From assembly GCF_022827545.1 (NCBI RefSeq), contig NZ_CP094669.1, forward strand, positions 1,020,001 to 1,084,000: a stretch of 64,000 bases of DNA. Reading direction: 5' to 3'. Positions 17,949 through 26,666 of the stretch are shown piece by piece (within the stretch, counting starts at the first letter, position 1; every line of letters begins with the position of its first letter). Source of the DNA: Hymenobacter tibetensis (lineage in GTDB: Bacteria; Bacteroidota; Bacteroidia; Cytophagales; Hymenobacteraceae). The notes beneath the pieces are model-generated. The model was not told where the DNA came from. It was given only the letters and a program-made list of their open reading frames with translations, and did no database searches. The position numbers were made by a program, and so were the translations under genes.

Positions 17949-19157
17949 TCAGCTCAGCGCCGTGCCCCAAATAAAGACTAACCAGATAATAAACAGCAGA
18001 CCCATAACGCCTTTGTATAGCTCCCCATCGGGCTGTGCTACGCTCAATACGGTTCCGGCTACTCCTAGCACCAGCAAGGCCACTGCGGCTGCTATCGCCC
18101 ATTGCCGCTGCCGCCCAGCCACACCGGGCCGCAACGCTACCATGAGGGGAAACAGCGCGGCCAATAGCGCTCCGCCAAGCACAGCCGACCACGCAACGGG
18201 CACCAAGGCAGCCCCAACAAGCAGGATAATGGCCGTTGCCACAACGCCCATAAACACTAAGGCCTGTCGGCGCTGGGCTTCAGACAGGGCGTGGCGGCCG
18301 TAGGAGTTGAGTTGTAGCAAACCGTTGAAAATAGGATCGGCAAACCAACTCATGAATACCAATGGCAAGTAGAGGGGCAGCAACAACGGCACAAAACGCA
18401 CCAACACGTAGATGCCAAAGAACATCAAGCGGCGCGTGCCGTCGCCCAGGCTTTGGGTCCAGACGCTGAAACGTAGGAAGGTGCGGTACACCCAATAACG
18501 AGCCTTCAACGCTTCTACCAGCCCCTCGCGGGCATATTCAGAAGTTGGCCGCAGGCGCAGGGCGTCGCGGAAGTGGCTGAGTGCCAGTTTGTGCTGGCCG
18601 GCCTCCAATGCTACCCAACCCGCGTCGGCGTGGGTGCCGGCATCGTCGGGGTCGTGGCGGAGGGCTTGTTGCAGGGAGTCGGCGGCATCGGTGGCGCGGC
18701 CAAGGCGAGCTAGGCAGCGCGCCCGCAAGCTCAGGCAGTCAACGTGTTCGGCATCGTAGTAAAGGCCCGCTTCGGCGGCCCGCAGCGCGCCTTCCCACTG
18801 GGCCCGCTGAAACCGAATCTGACCCAGCATATGGTGGTAGGTAGGATCGGTGGGGTCGAGGGCGAGGGCTTGCTCAATGGCTTTTTGCGCTTCCGGCAAG
18901 CGTTGCTGCCGCTGATGGGCTAGGCCAAGCAGGTAGTGCGCAAAGTCGTATTCCGGCGCTAGCCCGATGGCCGTTTCAATTTCCTGCTGCCCCTGCACGG
19001 GTTGGTTGAGGTCGAGGAGAGCCATACCTAGCCAGGCGTGTGCTAGCGGGTTGTCAGGGTCTTCCTGCAATGCGCGGCGCAATTCCTGCTCGGCTTGCGC
19101 GGCCCGCCCTTGGCGCAGCAGCAGCAAGATTCGGTCGGGCCAAGTAGGTTGTTCCAT
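17949..19157 (-). CDS. TPR-repeat membrane protein (third gene of AAA+/TPR module)
   Basis: 402 residues. Residues 1 to about 215 form six or so tetratricopeptide repeats (repeated patterns such as A-W-L-G-M-A-L, A-H-Y-L-L-G-L-A, and P-D-D-A-G-T-H-A-D-A-G-W). The C-terminal half has about five membrane helices (roughly 245-273, 300-343, 353-374, 383-401). The repeats would face the cytoplasm as there is no signal peptide. No enzymatic motif is seen. It lies 94 bases after another TPR-membrane protein, which in turn follows an AAA+ ATPase with its own TPRs; the three are probably one transcription unit. The architecture suggests a membrane-anchored scaffold for the ATPase. Confidence 0.85.
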   Translation of the reverse strand: MEQPTWPDRILLLLRQGRAAQAEQELRRALQEDPDNPLAHAWLGMALLDLNQPVQGQQEIETAIGLAPEYDFAHYLLGLAHQRQQRLPEAQKAIEQALALDPTDPTYHHMLGQIRFQRAQWEGALRAAEAGLYYDAEHVDCLSLRARCLARLGRATDAADSLQQALRHDPDDAGTHADAGWVALEAGQHKLALSHFRDALRLRPTSEYAREGLVEALKARYWVYRTFLRFSVWTQSLGDGTRRLMFFGIYVLVRFVPLLLPLYLPLVFMSWFADPIFNGLLQLNSYGRHALSEAQRRQALVFMGVVATAIILLVGAALVPVAWSAVLGGALLAALFPLMVALRPGVAGRQRQWAIAAAVALLVLGVAGTVLSVAQPDGELYKGVMGLLFIIWLVFIWGTALS

Positions 19158-19251
19158 ATAAAAACGACGTGTCAGGTAGAGATAGAAAGTGTTGACTTAG
19201 CAGCTGGAAAGGCCACAGGCATAAGGAGTGTGCTATGCAATGCGTAATGGC

Positions 19252-20355
19252 TTACAAGTAGAAGACCAGCCAAACACATAAAGACATTGCGCTAACTCCA
19301 GCCAGTACTGCTACCAATAATTTCCAGCCTGCTACAGCTGAGAAAGGGTAGCAGCGTATTAGTCGAACGTCAGGGTGGCGTCGCCACTGCACTGCTATAT
19401 AGATGCGCAAAGCCAGGATCGGTAGGCACAGATAAGCAATCAGCACGGCCAATACCAAAAGCAGGGGCCACGCCCATACCTGATGCCAGCCGTTACGATA
19501 TTTCAACCCATCCAGCCAAGCATCGCAGCGGCGCCATTGCCGATGCAGTTGTAAGCTAGCTTTAGTTGTTCGCTCAATGCCTTTGCGGGCTGTAACATTA
19601 GCTGGGTCCAGTTGCCAGGCTTCCAGAAAAAAGGTTCTGGCGGCAGCAATATCTGTTTGACTGATTGCTTTGTGCCCACGCTGAAGTAAAATCAGGAGGA
19701 GAAGTCTTTGGCAACGGGAATTTGTTGGTTCAAGGCGGATAGCCTCCCGAACATGCATTTCCCCTATCGGAAATTCATCTTGGTCGTATGCTTCTTCTGC
19801 TAACAGGCGATGCGTAACCGCTGCGTTAGGATGCCAGCGTGCCACTTCCTTGATGGTAGCAGCAGCAGCTGTTGATTTATTTAATTGCCTGAACGCCTGT
19901 ACTCGCTGATACAGACATTCCAAATGGCCTGGGTTGATAAACAAGCCTGACTTAGCTGCCTGTAGCGCCTCTTCTGGTTGCTGCAGGCTATTCAAAATCA
20001 CCGCCTTGTATCCAAAATACTGGGCGCTGTGGCTATGAAGGCGCAAAGCCTCATTTATAGCCTGCAAGGCTTCATGAGTCTGCGAATTACGTAGTCGAGC
20101 TATACTGTGAAAGTAATGAGCATCACTACTCTCAGGATTAAGCGCAATAGCTTGATGAACAACTTCTAAAGCTTCATGTAGGCGCCCTGGTTGATTCAGT
20201 AGCGTCAGTGCTAGCTGCTCATATACTTCAGCATCTTGCGGATGCGTTGCTAAGCGCCGACGTACCAATTGCTCTGCCTGCGCCGGACGACGTACAGCCA
20301 GCAATTGCCGCACCGCTTCCTGCCACCGGTTGGTGCGGATAGTCTCCATATTCAT
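19252..20355 (-). CDS. TPR-repeat membrane protein (second gene of AAA+/TPR module)
   Basis: 367 residues (a start at the third codon, METIRTNRW, is equally possible). Tetratricopeptide repeats fill about residues 10-260, followed by two membrane helices (about 293-322 and 345-367), with the C-terminus ending inside the last helix. It shares its layout with the protein at 17949, namely N-terminal TPRs and a membrane tail, which suggests paralogy. Lower in GC than the AAA+ gene upstream. Its start lies only 12 bases after the stop of that AAA+ gene, so co-translation is likely. Confidence 0.82.
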   Translation of the reverse strand: MNMETIRTNRWQEAVRQLLAVRRPAQAEQLVRRRLATHPQDAEVYEQLALTLLNQPGRLHEALEVVHQAIALNPESSDAHYFHSIARLRNSQTHEALQAINEALRLHSHSAQYFGYKAVILNSLQQPEEALQAAKSGLFINPGHLECLYQRVQAFRQLNKSTAAAATIKEVARWHPNAAVTHRLLAEEAYDQDEFPIGEMHVREAIRLEPTNSRCQRLLLLILLQRGHKAISQTDIAAARTFFLEAWQLDPANVTARKGIERTTKASLQLHRQWRRCDAWLDGLKYRNGWHQVWAWPLLLVLAVLIAYLCLPILALRIYIAVQWRRHPDVRLIRCYPFSAVAGWKLLVAVLAGVSAMSLCVWLVFYL

Positions 20356-20367
20356 ACAACGTGCTGG

Positions 20368-21744
20368 CTACGCCGACGGCTTCTTGATACCCAAGTACAC
20401 CAAGATGCCGTCGTACACGCCGCCCTCGTTGGAGTATAGCGCGTAGTTCTTGGCCGTCGCAAACCACTCGCGGGTGCTGGCGCGCACTTTGCCGGCGGCA
20501 TCGGTTAGGGTGGCGTGCTCCAGCGGCAGGGGCTTGCCAGCCTTCATTGATTCGCGCAGGCGGTTTTCTACGGCCACATCCACCACGGCTTGCAGGTCGG
20601 CGCCAGAGTAGCCGGCCGTTTGGGTTGCTAGCTTGCGCAGGTTCACGGAAGGCCCCACTGGTTTGCCGCGCAGCAGCACTTCCAACACCGCGGCGCGGGC
20701 GGCCTCGTCGGGCGGGGTGACCAGCAGAATCCGGTCGAAGCGGCCGGGGCGGCGGAAGGCGGAGTCGAGGTGCCAGGGGGCATTGGTGGCCGCCAAGACC
20801 AGTACGCCGTCGTTGGAGGAAGTGGCGCCGTCTAGCTCGGCCAGAAACTGGTTGATAACCGTGCGTCCGGCACTCTGGCGCAGGTCGTGGCGGTTGGCCG
20901 CTAGGGCGTCTACTTCATCGAAAAACAGGACGCAGGGCGCTTGCAAACGAGCTTGCTCGAACAGTTGGTGCAGGTTTCGCTCACTGCTGCCCAGCCACAT
21001 ATCCAAAATATCGTTGATGCCGACGTGGATAAACGAGGCTTGCACTTCGCCGGCCGTGGCCCGAGCCAAGTAGGTTTTGCCGCAGCCAGGCGGGCCATAG
21101 AGCAGCAACCCGCCCCCGGTGGATTTGCCGTAGGCTTTGTAGAGGTCGGGAAATTGCAGCGGATGAATGATCTTCAAACGAATTTCTTCTTTGAGGGCTT
21201 CCATACCGCCCACATCCGAGAAATTGATTTTCGGCTTTTCCAGGCCACCAAACAGGGCCTGCTCATCCGTGACGGGCGGGCCGGCAAATGGGGCGGCTAT
21301 GGGTGGGCCACCCTGTGCGGGTTGAGCGGGTGCCCGTTCGCGCAGTTTGCTGTTTAGCTCGGTATCCTCTAGCGTAGGGTTGTGCTGCAGAGCGGTTTCG
21401 TAGGCTTCGCGGGCCGCTACCAGCTGGTTGGTGCTGGCTAGAAGGTGGGCATGCAGCAAATGCGCCCGGGCGTGGTCCGGATAGGAAGCCAGTAGTTCTT
21501 CCACCACCACAAACGCCGCCGACGTCTTGTTTAGGCCAGCGTAGGTTTTGGCTAAACCCAGCTGCAAGTCTGCATCGATAGGGGTGTGGCGCAACCCAGT
21601 GCGGTATAAGTCTTCTGCCTCAGCCAGCCGGCCGGCCTCGAAGAGCAAGGTGCCCACATGTTTGCGCAGAGGTAGATTATCGGGTGAAAAAGCCAATGCA
21701 TCCAGCAAAGGTTGAATAGCAGACGGATCGGGTGGTATAGCCAT
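20368..21744 (-). CDS. TPR-AAA+ ATPase (Vps4/p97-like)
   Basis: 458 residues from the ATG at 21744; the frame is open 29 codons further but family-like sequence begins at MAIPPDPSAIQPLLDAL. Residues 1-125 form N-terminal TPRs, 130-160 a Pro/Ala-rich linker and 172-430 a classic AAA+ module: Walker A GPPGCGKT (217-224), pore-loop MWLGSSE (aromatic Trp250), Walker B LFFDEVDA (Asp276, Glu277), sensor-1 ATNAPW and arginine fingers FRRPGRF (Arg331, Arg332, Arg335). The C-terminus resembles the Vps4-type helix. All catalytic residues are present. Such ATPases unfold or remodel protein assemblies. The two membrane TPR proteins directly downstream are the obvious candidates for partners or adaptors. 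Confidence 0.9.
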   Translation of the reverse strand: MAIPPDPSAIQPLLDALAFSPDNLPLRKHVGTLLFEAGRLAEAEDLYRTGLRHTPIDADLQLGLAKTYAGLNKTSAAFVVVEELLASYPDHARAHLLHAHLLASTNQLVAAREAYETALQHNPTLEDTELNSKLRERAPAQPAQGGPPIAAPFAGPPVTDEQALFGGLEKPKINFSDVGGMEALKEEIRLKIIHPLQFPDLYKAYGKSTGGGLLLYGPPGCGKTYLARATAGEVQASFIHVGINDILDMWLGSSERNLHQLFEQARLQAPCVLFFDEVDALAANRHDLRQSAGRTVINQFLAELDGATSSNDGVLVLAATNAPWHLDSAFRRPGRFDRILLVTPPDEAARAAVLEVLLRGKPVGPSVNLRKLATQTAGYSGADLQAVVDVAVENRLRESMKAGKPLPLEHATLTDAAGKVRASTREWFATAKNYALYSNEGGVYDGILVYLGIKKPSA

Positions 21745-21979
21745 TAAGTGCTTGCTGATGAGCAGATGTAACGTAATAAACAGTGAAAGCCGGGGCTTCG
21801 AACACAATGGTGTCAAAGTTGAGGATTTCAAGGATAACGAACGCCAGCCACCCCGTACTATTTTACGCCTTACGCTTGCGTGCGTGCCCGGTTGTATAGT
21901 ACCACGCTTGCCGGGAGGCTAGGGCATTATTGCACACTATATCGGTTTGGTGAGCTACAGGCTGCTGTTGCAGAAGCCC

Positions 21980-22771
21980 TCAGCCCATCTTGCTAAGGAA
22001 GAAAGAAACCAGGAAGCCGAGCACCGTAATCAGGCCCGTGAAATTGTGTGCTTCCTCGAAGGCTTCCGGTATCATGGTGTCGGCTATCATGGCCAGCACC
22101 GCGCCGGCCGACACGGCCATGGTAGCTGCTATTACTTCGTTGGAGAAGCCGCTAAACAACGTGTAGCCTATCAAGGAGGCCACGCCCGATATCAGCGCAA
22201 TACCGGCCCAGAGCAGCAGCACATAGCGCGCCGAGTGACCGGCCTTTTTCATGCCCGCTGCACTCGACAAGCCTTCAGGCAGGTTGGAAAGAAAGATAGC
22301 TACCACCGCTACCATGCTCACCTTGCCACCGGCTAGCATGCTTAAGCCAATGACAATACTTTCCGGAATGCCATCAAGCAGCGCGCCAATGGCCAGCGCC
22401 ATGCCGTTGTCGGCCTCGGCACCGTCCTTGGCGTTGTTTTGCTGCACAGAAGACCGTTCCTGCGCTTGCTCTTGGCCGGAGCGTTTGCGGTGCTTGGCGC
22501 CAGAACGGGCCAGCAGCCAGTTGGCAAGCGTGTACACGGCCGCGCCTCCAACGAAGCCCGCCGCCGTGGAATTAAGCCCACCCTTCTCGTAGGCTTCTTC
22601 CATAAGCTCCAGTGAGAGGGTGGAAATCAAGACGCCGCTGCCAAACGCCATAATAGCGGCAATTAGCCGTTGGGGAACCTGCGCAAAATACCCAAGGGCC
22701 GCGCCCACCAACAGGGCCGACCCCGAAACGAGTCCCCAAAAACCAGCTAATACCCAAGTAGGAAATGTCAT
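21980..22771 (-). CDS. ZIP family metal transporter
   Basis: 263 residues from the ATG at 22771 (MTFPTWVLAGFWGLVSG). About eight membrane helices, with a hydrophilic, His/Lys/Gln-rich loop at residues 91-120, the usual place for a variable metal-binding loop. The metal-site helices read LLDGIPESIVIG and SNLPEGLSSAAG; the usual HNxPEG histidine of the first is replaced by Asp, a variant known in bacterial ZIP proteins. It probably moves zinc or a similar divalent cation into the cytoplasm; the ion cannot be decided from sequence. Alone in its transcription unit or last of the minus-strand run from 25438. Confidence 0.88.
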   Translation of the reverse strand: MTFPTWVLAGFWGLVSGSALLVGAALGYFAQVPQRLIAAIMAFGSGVLISTLSLELMEEAYEKGGLNSTAAGFVGGAAVYTLANWLLARSGAKHRKRSGQEQAQERSSVQQNNAKDGAEADNGMALAIGALLDGIPESIVIGLSMLAGGKVSMVAVVAIFLSNLPEGLSSAAGMKKAGHSARYVLLLWAGIALISGVASLIGYTLFSGFSNEVIAATMAVSAGAVLAMIADTMIPEAFEEAHNFTGLITVLGFLVSFFLSKMG

Positions 22772-22945
22772 GTGCAAAATGGAAAGCTGCGCGCCACAGA
22801 GGAGCTGAACGCCGGCGAGTTATACGCAGCCCGGTGCGCAGGTTGTCGGTTCCTGCGGCATAGCGCTACAACGAACCAAAGTTTGTAGGTGGCACCGAGG
22901 AGCATACGGGATGATAGCTAGCCCGGCGGTTGGTAGTAAACTTCT

Positions 22946-23224
22946 TCAAGGCTCCACCTGGAATTGCGCCAATACGCGGTGCAGCGTGGCCTCATCCACC
23001 GCCTCGAGGGCTACCTTCTTGAACGGGGCCGTGTGGCCGGAAACCAACGTGACGTTGGATTTGCTGACGCCAAACACCTGCGCGAGGTATGCCAGCAAAC
23101 AGGCATTGGCTTTGCCATCTTGAGCGGCGGCATGCAGGCGTACCGTCACGCTGCCATCAGGGCTTACCTGCAACTGGTTGGCGCGAGCGTTGGGCTTGGC
23201 TTTGAGGTGAAGAAAAACAGGCAC
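22946..23224 (-). CDS. DUF167/YggU family protein
   Basis: 92 residues starting with GTG at 23224, right before the conserved opening strand VFLHLKAKPNA. The family signature DGKAN..LLAYLAQVFGVSKSNVTLVSG is intact. YggU-type proteins are small alpha/beta proteins with no proven role; they are often near cell division or proline-synthesis genes, but not here. Confidence 0.88.
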   Translation of the reverse strand: MPVFLHLKAKPNARANQLQVSPDGSVTVRLHAAAQDGKANACLLAYLAQVFGVSKSNVTLVSGHTAPFKKVALEAVDEATLHRVLAQFQVEP

Positions 23225-23315
23225 AGGAACAATACAAACAGCCGACGCAGGGCATCTGGTGCGCTACATCGGCTGCTCGGGCTGGAGGTAAGGAGTTGTA
23301 TACTAGAAAAGCCGG

Positions 23316-23516
23316 TTAGGCGGGGTCGTTGTAGGCATCGTACACGTTCCAGGCCCAGATCAGGAAGGGTACTATCAGCGTCCAGGCCAGTAGGAAACCT
23401 ACCACGCCACCTAACGCCCAAATCAGGAAGGCTTTCAGAATCTGGCCTTTCACTAACTGCCCCAGACCAGGAATGAAGAAGGATATTAAAGCGGGTACGC
23501 CATAGGTCTGTTTCAT
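23316..23516 (-). CDS. Small two-helix membrane protein (66 aa)
   Basis: Starts at the ATG at 23516 with MKQTYGVPALISFFIPGLGQ. The pattern of a Pro-Gly-Leu-Gly-Gln turn after the first hydrophobic helix, a second long hydrophobic stretch and a WNVYDAYN ending is typical of TM2-like small membrane proteins of Bacteroidota annotated as hypothetical. Helices at about 9-22 and 27-58. Function unknown. Confidence 0.75.
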   Translation of the reverse strand: MKQTYGVPALISFFIPGLGQLVKGQILKAFLIWALGGVVGFLLAWTLIVPFLIWAWNVYDAYNDPA

Positions 23517-23679
23517 AACGAGTAGGGCTTGCGGGTGAAAAAAGGAGAGGGTGGCAAATAACAAAAAGTCCAGCACCTACACTTGATACGGTGGCCTTTG
23601 TCTTATCGATACAAGCTGGTATCTGCTACGGCTCACCAGTGCGCCACGCGTAGCTGCGGCATCAGATCTGCTTTGCTGC

Positions 23680-24504
23680 TCACTTCACCCGTTCCTGGCC
23701 AAAGGGGCACTGGTCCAACACGACGCACCGGCCACAGGCGGGGGTGTGAAAGTAGCAGCACTTCTGGCCGTGGTACATAAAGGCCTCGTGGTGGTCATAA
23801 ACCTGCTGCGCGTCCCAGCCAGGTGGCAGCAAGGCTTCCAGCAGCGCGTGAGCTGCCCCCTCACCCACCTTGGGCCCTATCAACCCAAGGCGTTGCGCCA
23901 CGCGGTGGTGGTGGCTATCCACGGGCATGGCCGGAATGCGCAGCTTGCTGAAAAGCAGCACGGCCGCGCTGGTTTTAGGCCCCACCCCCGAAATAGATTC
24001 CAACCAGGCTCGCGCTTCCTTTACCGACTTATCGGCCAGAAACGCTAGGTCGCAGGGGCCACCGCACCGCTCGCTGATTTCACGCAGAACCGCCTGAATG
24101 CGCGGCGCTTTCTGCTCGGGCCAGGTACACGGGCTGATGGCTTCCTGCACTTCTTCGGTAGGAGCATCGCGCACCAATTCCCAAGTAGGAAAGCGGGCCA
24201 CCAATTGCTGGTAGGCCCTATGTGAATCCTGGTTGCGGGTACGGTGCGAAAGCAACGCACTAACCAACTCGCTCAGCGGATCTTTGGTGCTGAAAAACGG
24301 GAATGGCGCCTGGTATTCCGCGCACAAACGAGCATGCACTAACAGCGCCTTTTCCTGGCGGCTGTCGAAGGTAGTATCGGGAGTTTTGGTAGATGGCACA
24401 CCCGTAGCTACGGGATTGGTGGTGGCTGGTTGTTGCTGATTAGCCGAAGCATTATGGTTTTGACACTCAGCAAGCAACAGTCCGACCTCGATAATCAACA
24501 ACAA
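23680..24504 (-). CDS. nth: Endonuclease III-like [4Fe-4S] DNA glycosylase
   Basis: The HhH-GPD DNA glycosylase core starts about residue 50 of the longest frame. It contains the helix-hairpin-helix ISGVGPKTSAAVL with the catalytic lysine, VDSHHHRVAQRLGL with the catalytic aspartate, and a C-terminal iron-sulphur loop (Cys residues within KCCYFHTPACGRCVVLDQC). The enzyme would remove oxidised pyrimidines and cut the DNA backbone. The start is doubtful: no ATG precedes the core, the longest frame begins with TTG at 24504 and encodes a Gln/Asn/Thr-rich leader of about 45 residues; a GTG further in is possible. It follows the isoaspartyl peptidase by 19 bases, suggesting an operon. Confidence 0.88.
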   Translation of the reverse strand: MLLIIEVGLLLAECQNHNASANQQQPATTNPVATGVPSTKTPDTTFDSRQEKALLVHARLCAEYQAPFPFFSTKDPLSELVSALLSHRTRNQDSHRAYQQLVARFPTWELVRDAPTEEVQEAISPCTWPEQKAPRIQAVLREISERCGGPCDLAFLADKSVKEARAWLESISGVGPKTSAAVLLFSKLRIPAMPVDSHHHRVAQRLGLIGPKVGEGAAHALLEALLPPGWDAQQVYDHHEAFMYHGQKCCYFHTPACGRCVVLDQCPFGQERVK

Positions 24505-24523
24505 TCAACCAGCCACCACCCAA

Positions 24524-25438
24524 CTACTCGTCGCGCCAGATGGCAACTACTGGTTCTTCTTCGCCTACCCGGTAAGCCCGGCGCATCACGTTGCAGTTGC
24601 ATTCCAGCGCCACGTTGCCTTGCGGGTCGATGGCAATGATGCCTTTGTCGCCTTGCAGGTCTTCATCGCGCAGGCTGATGGCAGCGCGGCAAGCCTCGTC
24701 TATGGGTAGGCCTTTGTACTTCACTAGGGCGTATACCTCGTGCGCTAGTGCTCCGCGCAGTATCACTTCTCCGTCGCCGGTGCAGGAAGCGGCGCAGGCA
24801 TCGTTGCTGGCATAGCTGCCGCCGCCTATAACCGGGCTGTCGCCAACGCGGCCCTTGAGTTGGCCTTCAATACCGCCCGTGCTGGTCGCTACGGCCAGGT
24901 TGCCGTGTTGGTCTAGGGCTACTGCGCCTACTGTGTCTTTTTGCTGGGGCTCGGCCTGCTCTTGCTGCACCAACTCCAGCCATTCTTTGCGCGTTTTTTC
25001 AACTTCGAAGTACTCGGGGGCAGCAAGGTCTAGGCCTTGCCGCAGCGCGAATTCCAGAGCGCCTTCGCCGGCCAGATACACATGCTGGCTGTTGTCGAGC
25101 ACGGCACGCGCTAGTTGGATGGGGTTCTTGACATACTGAACACTGTTCACAGCGCCGGCTTTGAGGTTGCGGCCATCCATGATGCTGGCATCCATCTGCA
25201 CCTCGCCTTGCAGGTTGAGGCTGCTGCCCCGGCCAGCGTTGAAGTGCTCGTTGTTTTCAAGGCTCATAACGGCTGCCTGTACGGCGTCGAGGGCGGTGCC
25301 GCCTTGGTGGAGCACTTCCCACCCAGTTTGTAGGGCGTGGCGTAGTCCTTCCCGCAGGTGTGCTTCCTCTTCCGGCCCTAGCTGGCCGGGCTTCATGGTC
25401 ACGGCGCCGCCGTGTATCACAATGGCGTATGTAGGCAT
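24524..25438 (-). CDS. Isoaspartyl peptidase / plant-type L-asparaginase
   Basis: 304 residues from the ATG at 25438 (MPTYAIVIHGGAVTM). This Ntn-hydrolase cleaves itself to expose a catalytic threonine, Thr169 in QKDTVGAVALD; the downstream substrate-binding segment TSTGGIEGQLKGRVGDSPV is complete, as is the Gly-rich GSYASND loop. It hydrolyses isoaspartyl dipeptides and asparagine, recycling damaged peptides. No signal peptide is seen, so it is cytoplasmic, unlike secreted homologues. It precedes the endonuclease III gene. Confidence 0.94.
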   Translation of the reverse strand: MPTYAIVIHGGAVTMKPGQLGPEEEAHLREGLRHALQTGWEVLHQGGTALDAVQAAVMSLENNEHFNAGRGSSLNLQGEVQMDASIMDGRNLKAGAVNSVQYVKNPIQLARAVLDNSQHVYLAGEGALEFALRQGLDLAAPEYFEVEKTRKEWLELVQQEQAEPQQKDTVGAVALDQHGNLAVATSTGGIEGQLKGRVGDSPVIGGGSYASNDACAASCTGDGEVILRGALAHEVYALVKYKGLPIDEACRAAISLRDEDLQGDKGIIAIDPQGNVALECNCNVMRRAYRVGEEEPVVAIWRDE

Positions 25439-25527
25439 ATATTCAGTGTTTGCTTTCGTCGAAATCAACCGCGCTCTACTATGCGTTTTCTAGCAGACTT
25501 GTCGAGGTTGCTGAGGTTATCAACCAG

Positions 25528-25574
25528 ACAGCCTCAGTCCTCGCGCCACAATGGTGGGCAAGAACTGAGGCTGT
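25528..25574 (-). terminator. Hairpin after the ferritin-like operon
   Basis: An 11-bp perfect stem (25528-25538 and 25564-25574, ACAGCCTCAGT with its complement) with a 25-base loop, located 50 bases beyond the stop of the ferritin-like gene at 25628. It has no clear T-run, so termination activity is an inference. Confidence 0.5.
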
Positions 25575-25627
25575 GGAAAATTGGTAAGCGGTTCTGTGCG
25601 CAGAAACCCGCTAATCTATTGTTCTAC

Positions 25628-26623
25628 TTACAAGAACAGAGCTGTAGAAGCCGCCACGAAATTACGGGCGATGCTTTTCACTGAAGCTGGATCCAATGGT
25701 TCGTCGAAGGCTTCGGAAGCCGACGCTGCTCCTATGCCCGCTGTGTTGGCGGTTATGTCCACACCTGCCTGCGTAGTATTGCTTTCAGCAGGATAGAAAA
25801 TAGCTGTAGCAGCACCAGTTGCTGGATTGCCGGCCGCATATACCGGTGCCGTTGATGGATTGGTAGTAGGGGAGGGACCTCCGCCATCGTTGCCAGAAAT
25901 CCAGCTCTTAGGCCGTCCGGTTTTGCCGCTCAGGTTGTTCAAGTCGGCGGCTACGGTGGTGGCTGCTTGGCCGCTCTGGCCAGCCGACAGGCCGCGGCGC
26001 ACAGTGCGCACGTGCGACGAGTGACGAGCTTCTACAGAGTGAATGTTAAGAGCCGCTTCCAATAGGTCTTTATTCTGCTTCAAAACAGGAGCACCCCCTT
26101 TGTAAGCACGAACCCCTGTATCTACGAACGCCTGCGACGAGCCTAAGAATAGTGCGTAGTCGTTGACCAACGCTGGGGCAAACGGCCCGAGGCCAGTACC
26201 ACGGCCACCGCTGTAGTCAAAGGCAGCGCGGGTGGGGTCTGGAATGATGTTGGTGAATCCTGGAACTCCACGCAGCACCTTGATGTGGCCGGATTCATCG
26301 TTGCGGATGGTTACGAAAGCCGGGCGGTCGGCGTCTGGAATCAGACCCGCGGCCTTCAAGCCACTGTCATAGAAGTAATATTCCAGGTACTCGAGGCTCA
26401 AAGCCAGATTCAAGACATCCTGAACAGGCGTAGGAAGCGCGGTAGCGGTGCCTTGACCATAAGCCCGCTGAAAAATACCGCTAACTAAGCCAGGCAGAAC
26501 CGCCGCTGTAACGGCTTTACCAGCTAAGCCAAAGTGTTTGAACACGCGACGACGCGTGTCGATACGACCGTATATCTCAGGGTCAACCTGCTCGATTTCG
26601 GAGATTAGTTTAAATAGATCCAT
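25628..26623 (-). CDS. Ferritin-like domain protein, Tat-exported (second of tandem pair)
   Basis: 331 residues. The N-terminus carries a twin-arginine motif (TRRRVFKHFGLAG, about residues 23-35) and a hydrophobic stretch ending near AYGQGTA, so export by Tat is likely. The following four-helix bundle has ferritin-like metal-ligand patterns (YLEYYFYD, RNDESGHIKVLR, HSVEARHSSHVR). The C-terminal 110 residues are Gly/Ala/Thr/Asn-rich and low in complexity. Such dessication-related/Ferritin_2 proteins are common in Bacteroidota and Deinococcus; biochemical function is unproven, possibly metal or peroxide handling in the periplasm. Follows its paralogue by 43 bases. Confidence 0.85.
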   Translation of the reverse strand: MDLFKLISEIEQVDPEIYGRIDTRRRVFKHFGLAGKAVTAAVLPGLVSGIFQRAYGQGTATALPTPVQDVLNLALSLEYLEYYFYDSGLKAAGLIPDADRPAFVTIRNDESGHIKVLRGVPGFTNIIPDPTRAAFDYSGGRGTGLGPFAPALVNDYALFLGSSQAFVDTGVRAYKGGAPVLKQNKDLLEAALNIHSVEARHSSHVRTVRRGLSAGQSGQAATTVAADLNNLSGKTGRPKSWISGNDGGGPSPTTNPSTAPVYAAGNPATGAATAIFYPAESNTTQAGVDITANTAGIGAASASEAFDEPLDPASVKSIARNFVAASTALFL

Positions 26624-26666
26624 GATAGGAAAGACGATTTAGCAATGAGGAATAGCCGCGGCCAGA

